Source: an uncultured Pseudomonadales bacterium (GTDB taxonomy: Bacteria > Pseudomonadota > Gammaproteobacteria > Pseudomonadales > Azotimanducaceae). Taken from it: a stretch of 64,000 bases of DNA. The position numbers and the translations under genes were made by a program. The notes beneath the pieces were generated by a model that was not told the origin of the DNA, ran no database searches, and saw nothing but the letters and a program-made list of their open reading frames with translations. Of this stretch, positions 26,279 to 35,524 are shown piece by piece; positions within the stretch are counted from its first letter, which is position 1, and each line of letters opens with the position of its first letter. The DNA lies in NCBI GenBank assembly GCA_938017975.1, contig CALIKQ010000009.1, positions 17,171-81,170 on the forward strand, written 5' to 3'.

Positions 26279-27028
26279 CTAACGTTCTTGGCCCATGGGT
26301 TGATCCCATGTCTGACTCCAGGCAATCGGCGGGAGATTGCCGAAAGCCTCCTTTAAACGCTCGTCCCAAGCTGCGTGCAGCTGTCGCAGATATTCGCTCG
26401 ACTCTTCAAAACGATATCGGTGCTGAGCGTTATAACTATCAAGTGAGTACATTAAGACTTCGATCGGCGGGCCTACGGATAGGTTACTCCTCATCGTTGA
26501 GTCCATAGAAACAAGGCCACAAAGCGCTGCGGTCTCCAAAGTCAGCCCCGGGGAAATCATGCGATCAAGTATGGGTTTACCATACTTGCTCTCTCCAATC
26601 TGAAGAAACGGTGTATCTCGCGATGTTGTGATGTGATTACCCTGGGGGTAGATCAAAAAAGCCCCATGTTTTTGTCCTCGGATCTGCCCGCCAACAATAA
26701 AACTGGCTTCGAAGGGTTTTCCTCCACCCGTATGCTTTCCCTGATGCTCGACAGAGATCTCACCAATGTAGTCTGCAATATCCTCAAGCGTTTCAAGATT
26801 TGCTAAATTTTTAAATGCGCGTTTTTTAATATCTTTTTTAACTTGTGCGATCACGCCCTGGGTGGTGGCAAGATTCCCCGAGGACAAAACCACCAACTGC
26901 CGTCGAGTAGGATCTTCGTAGGTATACATTTTTGAATAGGTTGAAATATTATCGACACCCGCATTGGTTCGTGAATCACTGACAAAGCAAAGACCAGCGT
27001 CTATTCGAATAGCAACGCAGTACGTCAT
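26279..27028 (-). CDS. Anbu-type proteasome-like peptidase
   Basis: 249-residue N-terminal nucleophile hydrolase related to proteasome beta subunits and HslV. After removal of Met the N-terminal Thr1 (TYCVAIR) is the expected nucleophile, with Asp17 (VSDSRTN) and a lysine at mature position 32 (TYSKMY) as supporting residues. The internal GGKPFEASFIVGGQ and MISPGLTLETAALCGLVSMDSTMRSNLSVG stretches are typical of Anbu. Its genomic company, ATP-grasp and alpha-E, matches the known Anbu association, although here it is on the opposite strand. Probably cytosolic; substrates unknown. Confidence 0.88.
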   Translation of the reverse strand: MTYCVAIRIDAGLCFVSDSRTNAGVDNISTYSKMYTYEDPTRRQLVVLSSGNLATTQGVIAQVKKDIKKRAFKNLANLETLEDIADYIGEISVEHQGKHTGGGKPFEASFIVGGQIRGQKHGAFLIYPQGNHITTSRDTPFLQIGESKYGKPILDRMISPGLTLETAALCGLVSMDSTMRSNLSVGPPIEVLMYSLDSYNAQHRYRFEESSEYLRQLHAAWDERLKEAFGNLPPIAWSQTWDQPMGQER

Positions 27029-27086
27029 ATCAATCCTGTTGTAAAATCATAGACAAGAGACCCCAGCATTAATCAACCAGACCAAC

Positions 27087-27437
27087 CTATAAGGTCGCTG
27101 TTGCGGTTGGAGCACTCATCACGCCGGCGAGATAAGTTTCTATCTTATCTTTCGCATCATTATCGGGATCAGTAAATTGCACGCCGATACCTGCTCGGTG
27201 AGGATTTTTAACGTCTGCTCCGGCAAGCCAAACGACCTGTACCGCGAGAGGGAGTTGTTCAACCTCGTCCATAAGCCTCAGTAACAGAAAGAATTGTTCG
27301 CCCAATTCATAGTGTTCACTGGTCTCGATAAAAAGTCCGCCCTGCTCGACGAACGGCATATACCTAAATTGCAGCTGATGGATATCCCGGATATCAACTG
27401 TAAGAAGATTCTTGGCAGAACTTTTCCGCTTAAGCAT
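27087..27437 (-). CDS. pilZ: PilZ domain protein (type IV pilus-associated type)
   Basis: 116-residue PilZ-fold protein. LQFRYMPFVEQGGLFIETSEHYELGEQFFLLLRLM matches the P. aeruginosa PilZ type, which lacks the RxxxR c-di-GMP motif and acts in type IV pilus assembly. It is last in the tmk-holB-pilZ run, 45 bases after holB, as in Pseudomonas. No other pilus gene is in the window. Confidence 0.8.
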   Translation of the reverse strand: MLKRKSSAKNLLTVDIRDIHQLQFRYMPFVEQGGLFIETSEHYELGEQFFLLLRLMDEVEQLPLAVQVVWLAGADVKNPHRAGIGVQFTDPDNDAKDKIETYLAGVMSAPTATATL

Positions 27438-27482
27438 GACTCAGCCTAGCTAATAGTGCGAAGGGAAAGTTTGCCTTAAGCC

Positions 27483-28481
27483 TCAGGCTTGCACAAGCAA
27501 ATCACGATCGCTGCGGTAACACTCGATCAGAAACGCCTCCAGAGTCAGTTGCGGGTTGAGGTTATGATCGCTCAACGCAAGGTTTTTATACGTCACACAG
27601 CGTGTATTGAGCGCGATGAGTCGCCCAGGGCTGGTGGAGCGCATTAGTCCCTCCACCAATACTTGAAAACCATGTGATTGTCGCGAAATCGCCGTTAATG
27701 AGCTTCTTAAAGCAAAGACCGTCGCGCGAAACAATATGTCATAGGGAGCTGCAAGATCTTCTTTGCTGTGGAGGGTTTTCGCAGCGACGATCGCGCTGGT
27801 GTTCCCTGCTATCCACTCACCCAAAACCGAAACACAATCGAGGTAGAATTGAGTCAAGCCTTGATCGATGATGTCTTTGGCGACCTGTGGTTTTTGCCCC
27901 GAAAGCTCATAGATCGTCAAAAGAGACTCGGGTTTAAGTTCGGGATGCAATCCCTTCAACCACTCAACACCTTCGCTAAAAGAAGGCGTAGTGAGATTAA
28001 GGATCTGACACCGACTTCTTACTGTGGGTAGGAGTTTTGCGGTGTTTTTTGATAACAAAAATAGGTACGTGTCACCGCTGGGCTCCTCCAAAAGCTTGAG
28101 CAAAGAATTTGTAGCAAAGAGATTCATATTCTCTGCGGGATCAATGATCAAGACCTTTGCCCGCCCTTGTTGAGGCGTTTTTTGACTCCAAGCAATCGCT
28201 GATCGGACTTGCTCGATTTTAATTTGCGTAGATCCTTCAGGCGCAACCCACAGCATATCAGCGTGGCTCCCAGCGCTGAGCAGCTTACAAGCAGAACAAG
28301 TCTGGCAGCCACCGGTCACTGTTTCTTGGCACAAAATCGTCGCGGCGATCGCACGGACGCAGTTGGCCCGCCCGTCTCCTGGACTGTCATCAATCAGGTA
28401 GCCGTGAGCAAGCTCCCCTTGTCGATAAAGGTTCGTATAGAACGTTAAGGCTTCGGCTTGCCAGGGCAAGGATGTGCTCAC
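27483..28481 (-). CDS. holB: DNA polymerase III delta' subunit HolB
   Basis: 332-residue clamp-loader subunit with AAA+ fold. Zinc cysteines Cys51, Cys59, Cys62 and Cys65 (LCQETVTGGCQTCSAC) and the sensor SRC motif (VRSRCQIL) are present. The P-loop region is degenerate (DDSPGDGRAN), as expected for delta', which does not hydrolyse ATP. It starts with GTG that overlaps the tmk stop (GTGA). Confidence 0.9.
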   Translation of the reverse strand: MSTSLPWQAEALTFYTNLYRQGELAHGYLIDDSPGDGRANCVRAIAATILCQETVTGGCQTCSACKLLSAGSHADMLWVAPEGSTQIKIEQVRSAIAWSQKTPQQGRAKVLIIDPAENMNLFATNSLLKLLEEPSGDTYLFLLSKNTAKLLPTVRSRCQILNLTTPSFSEGVEWLKGLHPELKPESLLTIYELSGQKPQVAKDIIDQGLTQFYLDCVSVLGEWIAGNTSAIVAAKTLHSKEDLAAPYDILFRATVFALRSSLTAISRQSHGFQVLVEGLMRSTSPGRLIALNTRCVTYKNLALSDHNLNPQLTLEAFLIECYRSDRDLLVQA

Positions 28482-29131
28482 GAAAGCCCCTCATGGTCTC
28501 CGAAACACGTTGTTCGAATAATTTCCAAAGCATCCTCAGCTACTTTATTTTGAGCTTGGAGGGCATCGATCAAATGAATGCGATCGGTTTGGCTCGCACG
28601 CAGTAAAAAAGTGCGACGAACACGTTCAAAAAAAACGGTCTGCTCCCGTTCAAACCGATCTGGCACCCCCTCTGCGCTGGCTCGCTTAAGCCCCACATCG
28701 ACTGGCAAATCAAGCAAAAGCGTTAGATCAGGCTTAAATTCGCCAAGGAAAATGGATTCAAAATGTTCAATAACCTCTGCGGCGATACCACGACCACCAC
28801 CTTGATATGCATAGGTTGAATCGGTAAACCGATCACAAACAACCCATTTACCAGCCCGTAATGCTGGTTTGATGAGTGTTTCAACGTGTTGCACTCGTGC
28901 TGCAAACATTAATCCAAGCTCAGCCTTAGGATGAATCTCAGTCATTTCCGGATCAAGTAAAGCTGTCCGCACCTGCTCTCCCAAACTGGTGCCTCCCGGC
29001 TCTCGAGTTTTAACCACTTCTTGACCTTGATCACGAAGATAACCGCTTACGACAGTCATTAGACTGGACTTCCCGCCGCCCTCGCTACCTTCTAGTGTTA
29101 TAAACCGCCCCTGCTTTCGCGCTATTGTCAT
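28478..29131 (-). CDS. tmk: Thymidylate kinase
   Basis: Phosphorylates dTMP to dTDP. 217 residues with P-loop LEGSEGGGKSS (13-23), the DR motif CDRFTDSTYAYQGGGRG and a LID region rich in Arg/Glu (FEREQTVFFERVRR). It is in the usual mltG-tmk-holB order. A 178-base gap separates it from mltG upstream, so it may have its own promoter; I see no clear one. Confidence 0.94.
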   Translation of the reverse strand: MTIARKQGRFITLEGSEGGGKSSLMTVVSGYLRDQGQEVVKTREPGGTSLGEQVRTALLDPEMTEIHPKAELGLMFAARVQHVETLIKPALRAGKWVVCDRFTDSTYAYQGGGRGIAAEVIEHFESIFLGEFKPDLTLLLDLPVDVGLKRASAEGVPDRFEREQTVFFERVRRTFLLRASQTDRIHLIDALQAQNKVAEDALEIIRTTCFGDHEGLS

Positions 29132-29309
29132 GGGCTATTACTCATCCGATTTTCAGCTGAAGGGCTTATAGTAACCCAATCGTGCGCAGGGTTGATGAAC
29201 ACCTCGACCAATCCACCAAGCCCAGTTGATGTACTCAAACAAAAGATTGAGCTTTGTTGCAAGTTCGCGCCATTTATTGGCCTCATTATCGGGTACAAGC
29301 TCTGCACAG

Positions 29310-30314
29310 CTATTGGATTATTCCGAGTTGATAGCGGTTGACGGCTTGCTGGTGACTTTTAAGGTCCAGGGAAAACTGGCTCGAACCATCTCCACGTCCC
29401 ACAAAATAAAGCCAATCGCCGGGTAAAGGAGACAGCACGGCTCTGATGGCATCGAGCCCAGGATTGGCAATTGCAGTCGGCGGCAAACCAAACCGTGTGT
29501 AAGTATTGAAGGGGTTGTCGGTTCTCAGGTGACGCCTTGTCAAGTCGCCATCGAATTTACTGCCCAAGCCGTAAATGACGGTTGGATCAGATTGAAGGCG
29601 CATTCCCTTGTCTAATCGATTGAGAAAAACCCGTGCAATTTTTCGGCGATCATTTGCTTGACCAGATTCTTTCTCAACCATTGACGCCAGGATTAACAGG
29701 GACTGATCATCAAATGCCGCGCCGCTTTGCTGTGGTGACACTTTCTCCAAAGTCTCCAGCATTGCTCGATAAGCACGCTGCAAAATCTCGACGTCACGCG
29801 CACCGTAACTGTACGTGTAGGTATCAGGGAAGAGCCATCCCTCCAGTGCTGTATTGCTTCCTCTGACTTGTTGGCTCAATGCCTCTGGGGACATTGTTAT
29901 TGCGGTCGACTTGACCCCAGTCATTTTTGCTAAGCGTGAGACCCACTGCTGCACGGTCCAACCCTCGGGGAATGTAACTTTACGAAGATAGACATTGCCT
30001 CCACGAACATCGCTTAAAAACTCAGCGATCGTCATTTCAGGTGTTAGCTGGTACTCACCGGCTTTGATCGGTGAAGCGCCAGTAGCCCTGTCATAGATCA
30101 ACAGCTGCCAGGGCTCGCCATTCCATAGGTCTTCTCGGTTCATTTGCCCTATTAACGAGCGGACACCCGTCCCTTTCGGGATCAGCAAGGTTGTGGGTTC
30201 AGTGATCGGCAGGCTTTGGTGGAGCCAATGATTCATCCAAAGACCAACAGTGAGACAACAAACGACAATGATGCAGATCACCGAAAGAAAAGCATATTTC
30301 CTAAGCACCTGCAT
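29310..30314 (-). CDS. mltG: Endolytic murein transglycosylase MltG
   Basis: Inner-membrane lytic transglycosylase that cleaves nascent glycan strands. 334 residues: an N-terminal membrane anchor (about 9-27), a LysM-like part, then the YceG/MltG catalytic domain with Glu214 in ILASMVEKESG, followed by ARVFLNRLDKGMRLQSDPTVIYG and NPFNTYTRFGLPPTAIANPG. pabC, which often lies between fabF and mltG, is absent. Confidence 0.92.
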   Translation of the reverse strand: MQVLRKYAFLSVICIIVVCCLTVGLWMNHWLHQSLPITEPTTLLIPKGTGVRSLIGQMNREDLWNGEPWQLLIYDRATGASPIKAGEYQLTPEMTIAEFLSDVRGGNVYLRKVTFPEGWTVQQWVSRLAKMTGVKSTAITMSPEALSQQVRGSNTALEGWLFPDTYTYSYGARDVEILQRAYRAMLETLEKVSPQQSGAAFDDQSLLILASMVEKESGQANDRRKIARVFLNRLDKGMRLQSDPTVIYGLGSKFDGDLTRRHLRTDNPFNTYTRFGLPPTAIANPGLDAIRAVLSPLPGDWLYFVGRGDGSSQFSLDLKSHQQAVNRYQLGIIQ

Positions 30315-30365
30315 TACCGAATCTGTAAATGCGGAGCGAGCGCAAGGGAGAGCGCTGTATCGAAA

Positions 30366-31607
30366 CTATTTATTAAACGACTTGAAGATAACTGTGCCAT
30401 TGGTCCCGCCGAAGCCAAAGGAGTTGCTTAAGACGACATCGATATTTTGTGGCTGAGCCGAATGCGCCACATAGTTTAAATCGCAGCCCTCCCCGGGTTC
30501 ATCGAGATTAATCGTGGGAGGAGCGACATTGTTCTGCAAAGCTTTGATCGCAATAACCGCCTCAATCGCACCAGCAGCTCCTAGGGCATGTCCCATCATT
30601 GATTTCGTCGAACTGACACTCAACTGGTAGGCGTGTTCCTGGAAGACATGTTTGATTGCCTGGGTTTCAGCGACATCGCCTAAAGGTGTTGAGGTACCAT
30701 GGGCGTTGATGTAGTCGACCGAATTAGGCTCTAAGGCGGCATCCTTAAGGGCAGCGGACATTGCCCTTGCCGCGCCTGCACCGTTTTCTGCCGGCGAGGT
30801 CATATGCGACGCATCGGCACTCATGCCGAAACCCACAAGCTCGCAATAGATGTTAGCACCTCTTGCCTTAGCGTGTTCCAGCTCTTCAAGAACGATTGCC
30901 CCTGCCCCATCACTAAGTACAAAGCCATCTCGATCGCGATCCCATGGCCGGCTGGCTGCTTCAGGGTCCTCATTGCGGGTACTGAGCGCTTTCATTGAGG
31001 CAAAGCCAGCCATGGTGGTTGGTGATGTCGATTTTTCTGAACCACCAGCAATCATGACATCTGCGTCCCCATAGCTGATCAAGCGAGCGGCTAAGCCGAT
31101 ATTGTGAGTACCTGTTGTACAGGCTGTTGTGATCGCTAAATTCGGCCCCTCTAAACCGTATTTAATCGATAGGTGGCCCGCCACCATATTGATAATAGAT
31201 GAAGGCACAAAAAATGGGGACACCTTCTGGGGGCCTCGAGTAAGAACCACTTCGTGACAGGTTTCAATGGTAACAATGCCGCCGATACCTGACCCGAAAG
31301 CGACACCGACTCGATCAAGAGACAGCTGCGGGCTCATTACTCCAGAGTCATCAAGGGCTTGAATGCCCGCTACCAAGCCATGCTGAATGAACCCGTCCAT
31401 TCGACGAGCCTCTTTACGAGAGATGTACGGCTCTAAATCAAAATCGGGGACCCGTCCACCAAATCTGACAGCGTAGCCTTCTGTATCGAAGCTGGTAATC
31501 GGGCTGATGCCACTGACGCCAGCCGAGGCGGCCGACCAGCTCGTCTCAGTGTCAACCCCAAGGGGGCTGAGCATACCAAGGCCGGTCACGACGACTCGTC
31601 GGGTCAT
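30366..31607 (-). CDS. fabF: Beta-ketoacyl-ACP synthase II FabF
   Basis: Condensing enzyme of fatty acid elongation, 413 residues. The catalytic triad is Cys163 ([12 protein letters not shown]), His303 ([12 protein letters not shown]) and His340 ([11 protein letters not shown]). It sits directly downstream of acpP, the standard acpP-fabF arrangement, and is a separate paralogue from fabB. Confidence 0.95.
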   Translation of the reverse strand: MTRRVVVTGLGMLSPLGVDTETSWSAASAGVSGISPITSFDTEGYAVRFGGRVPDFDLEPYISRKEARRMDGFIQHGLVAGIQALDDSGVMSPQLSLDRVGVAFGSGIGGIVTIETCHEVVLTRGPQKVSPFFVPSSIINMVAGHLSIKYGLEGPNLAITTACTTGTHNIGLAARLISYGDADVMIAGGSEKSTSPTTMAGFASMKALSTRNEDPEAASRPWDRDRDGFVLSDGAGAIVLEELEHAKARGANIYCELVGFGMSADASHMTSPAENGAGAARAMSAALKDAALEPNSVDYINAHGTSTPLGDVAETQAIKHVFQEHAYQLSVSSTKSMMGHALGAAGAIEAVIAIKALQNNVAPPTINLDEPGEGCDLNYVAHSAQPQNIDVVLSNSFGFGGTNGTVIFKSFNK

Positions 31608-31704
31608 GATGAACTCTCAATCGGTTGAGTTAGAGGGCGAAGAAGTATGATGGTCTGCATTGCGCGATGAAATTCTGGCGCAATGCAGATCAATCGAAGG
31701 ACAA

Positions 31705-31938
31705 TCAGGTGTGTGCTTCAATATAGTCCACAGCTTCTTTAACTGTGGTTATCTTTTCTGCTTCTTCGTCTGGAATTTCGGTTTCAAATTCTTCTTCAAG
31801 CGCCATCACGAGTTCAACAGTGTCGAGGGAGTCTGCCCCGAGATCCTCAACAAAAGATGCTTCAAGGGTTACCTCGTTTTCCTTGACGCCGAGTTGCTCG
31901 CAAACCAACTTTGTCACTCTTTCTACTATTGTGCTCAT
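31705..31938 (-). CDS. acpP: Acyl carrier protein
   Basis: 77-residue acidic four-helix protein that carries growing acyl chains on phosphopantetheine attached to Ser37 in the [17 protein letters not shown] motif. It lies between fabG and fabF; gaps of 109 and 97 bases flank it, which allows its own promoter for the high expression typical of acpP. Confidence 0.97.
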   Translation of the reverse strand: MSTIVERVTKLVCEQLGVKENEVTLEASFVEDLGADSLDTVELVMALEEEFETEIPDEEAEKITTVKEAVDYIEAHT

Positions 31939-32047
31939 GCTTGGGTATTCTCCTAAGTTTATGCAGCCATGCTGCGTTAGTTTAATAAATCGATGGAGGG
32001 CTTTAAAGCGTTAATTGGTATTGACGGAGCCTGCGACATTGCAGACA

Positions 32048-32773
32048 TCAAGACATGAATAAACCGCCATTGACGTGAATCGTTTCGCCCGTCACATAAC
32101 CTGCACTATCGCTGGCCAGAAACGCAACCAACTTTGCAACTTCATCAGGTTGGCCTAGTCGACCGGCCGGTACTCGCGATAGCATCGCTGCCGCTTGCGA
32201 CTCAGATAATTTGCTGGTCATATCGGTATCGATGAAGCCAGGCGCGACAACATTGACGGTTATATTACGACTGGCGATTTCCGCAGCCAGCGCTCTACTC
32301 ATACCCTCGAGACCAGCCTTCGCAGCTGCATAATTTGCCTGACCTGCATTGCCCATTCTGGCAACGACTGAGCTGATGTTAATGATCCGGCCATACTTCG
32401 CTTTCATCATCCCGCGCAGCAAACTCTGAGTGAGATGAAAAACACCCGTTAAATTCGTTCCTATGACACCATCCCATTCCTCAGTCTTCATGCGAAGTGT
32501 GAGGTTGTCCATGGTAATACCCGCGTTATTAACCAGCACGCTAGGCGTTTCATTATCGGTTTTTAATTCACCGACCAGGGCATCAATTGCCTCTCGATGG
32601 GAAAGATCAAGACAATATCCCTTCCCATGATCTCCTAGTGCGGCTGAAATTCGAGCAGCTCCCGCTTCCGTGGTCGCTGTTCCAAGTACCCGGAATCCGT
32701 TGTCAGCAAGGGCTCGTGCGACCGCTTGACCAATACCTCGACTAGCACCTGTCACCAAAGCTACCTGATCCAT
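32048..32773 (-). CDS. fabG: 3-oxoacyl-ACP reductase FabG
   Basis: NADPH-dependent reductase of the short-chain dehydrogenase family. It has the nucleotide motif TGASRGIG, NNAG, catalytic Ser (INISSV), YAAAKAG (Tyr and Lys) and the C-terminal SDSAGYVTGETIHVNGG. The ATG at 32773 shares its first base with the fabD stop (TGATG), so translation is coupled. Confidence 0.95.
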   Translation of the reverse strand: MDQVALVTGASRGIGQAVARALADNGFRVLGTATTEAGAARISAALGDHGKGYCLDLSHREAIDALVGELKTDNETPSVLVNNAGITMDNLTLRMKTEEWDGVIGTNLTGVFHLTQSLLRGMMKAKYGRIINISSVVARMGNAGQANYAAAKAGLEGMSRALAAEIASRNITVNVVAPGFIDTDMTSKLSESQAAAMLSRVPAGRLGQPDEVAKLVAFLASDSAGYVTGETIHVNGGLFMS

Positions 32774-33699
32774 CAAACGAAATCCTTTAACTCTGGAAGA
32801 AGGGCCGATGAGTCAAGGTTGAAGACCTTTATTTCGCGGTCTATTCGTCGGTTCAGTCCCGTTAAAACCTTACCGGGTCCACATTCGACAACTCGATCAA
32901 CACCCGCCTGCTTCAAGTACTCGATAGATTCGCGCCAACGAACGGCGCTGTAAAGCTGTGTAACAAGGTGGTCTATCATGGCCTCAACGCTTTCCGCTGC
33001 TCCGGCAGGTACATTTTGAACAATCGGGATATCGGGATCAGAAAACGTCACCGAACTCAGCATCTCTGCGAGTGCTTCTGCAGCAGGTTTCATCAAACGA
33101 CTGTGAAAAGGAGCACTGACATTCAGTGGTACGACTCTCTTTGCTCCTGCCTGCTCGCAAAACGCGGACGCCTGCTGGAGTGCTTCAAGCGTACCAGATA
33201 TTACAACTTGCCCCGGCGCGTTGAGATTTGCTGCTTGCACTGTGCCATCTGCGATCGAATCGCACGCACGCTGACAAGCACTGTCGATTAACGCATCGTC
33301 AAGCCCCATGACCGCTGCCATGCCGCCTTGCCCGAGAGGCACAGCTTCTTGCATAAGTTGACCACGCCTCTGGACCACTCTGACGCCATCCGTAAGCGAA
33401 ATTGAGCCGCTGGCAACGAGCGCGCTATACTCTCCTAGACTGTGCCCTGCGACAAAATCAGCAGAGCCGCCCTCAGCAGCCCACAAGCGCCAAAGCGCCA
33501 CGCTCGCCGTCAGTAACGCTGGCTGCGTGAACTCAGTCTGATTAAGGGTGTCTTCAGGACCGTTTTGAGTCAGCGTCCATAGGTCGTAGCCTAGCGCCTC
33601 AGAGGCCTCATCGAAGGTTCCGCGAACCTCAGAGGCACTGCTACTGAGCATGCCCAGTGATTGCGATCCTTGTCCAGGAAAAACGAAAGCGGTGGTCAT
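32773..33699 (-). CDS. fabD: Malonyl-CoA:ACP transacylase FabD
   Basis: Loads malonyl groups onto ACP. 308 residues with FVFPGQGSQSLGM at the N terminus, the nucleophile elbow GHSLGEY (Ser87) and the later FHSRLM histidine. It is first in the fabD-fabG-acpP-fabF run. plsX and fabH, often found between rpmF and fabD, are missing: only 64 bases and a hairpin separate rpmF and fabD. Confidence 0.95.
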   Translation of the reverse strand: MTTAFVFPGQGSQSLGMLSSSASEVRGTFDEASEALGYDLWTLTQNGPEDTLNQTEFTQPALLTASVALWRLWAAEGGSADFVAGHSLGEYSALVASGSISLTDGVRVVQRRGQLMQEAVPLGQGGMAAVMGLDDALIDSACQRACDSIADGTVQAANLNAPGQVVISGTLEALQQASAFCEQAGAKRVVPLNVSAPFHSRLMKPAAEALAEMLSSVTFSDPDIPIVQNVPAGAAESVEAMIDHLVTQLYSAVRWRESIEYLKQAGVDRVVECGPGKVLTGLNRRIDREIKVFNLDSSALLPELKDFV

Positions 33700-33737
33700 G
33701 TTGGGGTAGGAACCTTGTGTCGAGTTTCAAAGGACTA

Positions 33738-33758
33738 AAGGGCGTTTACGACGCCCTT
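33738..33758 (-). terminator. Hairpin between rpmF and fabD
   Basis: Minus-strand AAGGGCGT-CGTAA-ACGCCCTT gives an eight-pair perfect stem with a five-base loop, six bases after the rpmF stop. It is not followed by a long T run, so it may be an mRNA-processing or attenuation element rather than a strict terminator. Confidence 0.5.
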
Positions 33759-33763
33759 CAATA

Positions 33764-33949
33764 CTAATCTTCTTCAGTTTCACCGCTAACGACTTTCTTG
33801 CCACGGTAAAAACCGTCTGCTGTCACGTGATGTCGGCGATGAGTTTCTCCGGTCGTTGGGTCCTCGGAAAGTGCTGGCCCTTTCAAACTGTCATGTGCTC
33901 GGCGCATGCCACGTTTTGAACGGGATACTTTATTCTGCTGTACCGCCAT
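33764..33949 (-). CDS. rpmF: Ribosomal protein bL32
   Basis: 61-residue basic 50S subunit protein. [20 protein letters not shown] is the conserved L32 N terminus and [15 protein letters not shown] the conserved C-terminal part. AGGAG lies six bases before the ATG and overlaps the yceD stop, so yceD-rpmF are co-translated as in most bacteria. Confidence 0.96.
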   Translation of the reverse strand: MAVQQNKVSRSKRGMRRAHDSLKGPALSEDPTTGETHRRHHVTADGFYRGKKVVSGETEED

Positions 33950-33958
33950 GATGTACTC

Positions 33959-34537
33959 CTAGTCGATCTTTTTGGTTATCGCTTTTAAATCTGCAAATGG
34001 GCGCTGCCGCCCTTCTGCAATGTCTCCCTCACGCTCATTGAGCTTTGATGACGGTGCATCCCTATCCATTTCTGCATCTGTTTCTGATGCCAAGCCTCTG
34101 CATTCCCAATGCTTTGGTGACATTGGAAGCGCCAAAAGCAGCTGATCTTCAATCAGCTCAGCGACACTGATGTGCTCTCCCTCTAACAGCAAACTGTCTT
34201 GATCGAAATCTAGTTGCTCGATCACTGAAGCCTGAGCAGACAGAACAACATCAACGTCTACTGCAATCGTTAGGCTGACAGGTTCCAAGCATCGCTGGCA
34301 GCACCATTGATAATCAAACGTTGCATCACCCAATGCTTTCACAGCATCGACCCCATTGCTCTCGAATTTCATACCGACCGTGATATTCGGCAAGGGTCCT
34401 TGGTCTGTAAGCCCGTTTTCGAGTAGCGCTGTCGCTAAACGCTCCAGAGATTGACTATTGATAACACCCGAAATTTGGCCTTTGTCTAGGGCCATTCGAG
34501 TATATCGAATTCGCTTGGGCAACGGCTCTGCTAACAT
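33959..34537 (-). CDS. yceD: YceD family protein (DUF177)
   Basis: 192-residue member of the DUF177/Duf177-L32 co-occurring family, linked in plants and bacteria to 23S rRNA processing or accumulation. A central CCQRCLEPV motif and a downstream CRGL cysteine are visible, along with the acidic region DFDQDSLLLEG and EDQLLLALPMSP typical of the family. It is encoded immediately before rpmF. Confidence 0.88.
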   Translation of the reverse strand: MLAEPLPKRIRYTRMALDKGQISGVINSQSLERLATALLENGLTDQGPLPNITVGMKFESNGVDAVKALGDATFDYQWCCQRCLEPVSLTIAVDVDVVLSAQASVIEQLDFDQDSLLLEGEHISVAELIEDQLLLALPMSPKHWECRGLASETDAEMDRDAPSSKLNEREGDIAEGRQRPFADLKAITKKID

Positions 34538-34597
34538 AAGGGGCGCATATTAGGCATCTCGAGCAGAGCTGTCAAAACATTATTACGGAGTTAATCT

Positions 34598-35221
34598 TTG
34601 TCAAAGACACCTGAAAATCATCCTGAACTGATCTTGGCGTCAACATCGGCCACCCGACGAGCCATCTTGAATAACCTAAAACTTCCCTTTTCGGCAATCG
34701 AGCCCCAATTTATTGAATTACATGAAGCGTTAAGCCAGCCTAGAAGGCGGGCGCTTGAAAATGGACGGGGTAAAGCATTGAGCATTCCCGTACCCATTAC
34801 GCAATTAGGAAGCCTGCATCGCTTGGTGATTGGTTCGGATCAGGTTTGCATATCTGCAACTGGCCAAACCCTGCATAAACCGGGGACTAAAGATCGCGCC
34901 AAAGATCAATTACGCCAAGTCTCGGGCCAATGGGTCACGTTTTATACCAGTATCGTCGTGGCGCAATGCGGTAAAGTGCTTAAGCAGGCAGTAATACCAA
35001 GTCAAATCAAATTCAGGTCGATCAATGATATCCAGATTGAGCGTTACATTAACGCCGATCAACCCTTTCATTCCGCAGGTAGTATTCTGATCGAGGGCGC
35101 AGGTCTGCGGCTTATCGAGCAAATAAAGACCGCAGACGTCAACGCTCTATATGGTTTACCCGCACTGAAGTTGATGGATTTTTTGCAAGAATTAAACGTC
35201 GAATTGAGCTATCAGTCTTAA
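34598..35221 (+). CDS. Maf-family nucleotide pyrophosphatase (YceF type)
   Basis: Septum-formation (Maf) family nucleoside triphosphate pyrophosphatase, 207 residues. It has the N-terminal LILASTSATRRAIL, IGSDQVC, the HKPGTKDRAKDQLRQVSG stretch and SAGSILIEGAGLRLIEQI. In the YceF subgroup the substrate is a modified pyrimidine (m7GTP for E. coli YceF). It starts with TTG behind GGAG at eight bases. In Pseudomonas the equivalent gene runs with yceD-rpmF; here it is inverted and divergent from yceD. Confidence 0.83.
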   Translation: MSKTPENHPELILASTSATRRAILNNLKLPFSAIEPQFIELHEALSQPRRRALENGRGKALSIPVPITQLGSLHRLVIGSDQVCISATGQTLHKPGTKDRAKDQLRQVSGQWVTFYTSIVVAQCGKVLKQAVIPSQIKFRSINDIQIERYINADQPFHSAGSILIEGAGLRLIEQIKTADVNALYGLPALKLMDFLQELNVELSYQS

Positions 35222-35262
35222 CAAGGGCCAAAACGCTGGATTGTCGCCCTATTCAATCGAAC

Positions 35263-35290
35263 AAGCTTCAGCTTAAAAGCTTTCATTTTT
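35263..35290 (+). terminator. Weak terminator-like hairpin after the maf-family gene
   Basis: AAGCTT (35263-35268) can pair with AAGCTT (35277-35282) around an eight-base loop, followed by tcattttt. The stem is AT-rich and only six pairs long. Confidence 0.35.
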
Positions 35291-35491
35291 GTCAGCACAT
35301 CGGCTGATAAATAATTTTATGATCTTGATTATCAAAATTACCGTCTTTCATTGAGAGTCACAGCGTTAGTGTGGCTTTCAGCTTACAGTTGAGCCAACTT
35401 TCAGGTTGGGGCGCAGCACGAGCATCCAAAACCAAGTTTCAATCCACCAGCCTCACTCTAGCACCTAATCGCGTTTAAGGAGGCCAAACAA

Positions 35492-35524
35492 ATGCTTAGT
35501 CTTGAGGGAAATGCTTATCGATAA
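35492..35524 (+). other. Ten-codon open frame behind a perfect Shine-Dalgarno
   Basis: AAGGAGG (35477-35483) lies eight bases upstream of an ATG that opens only MLSLEGNAYR before a stop. The frame overlaps the 3' end of rluC on the other strand. It could be a leader-type peptide, a decayed gene start or chance. Confidence 0.25.
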
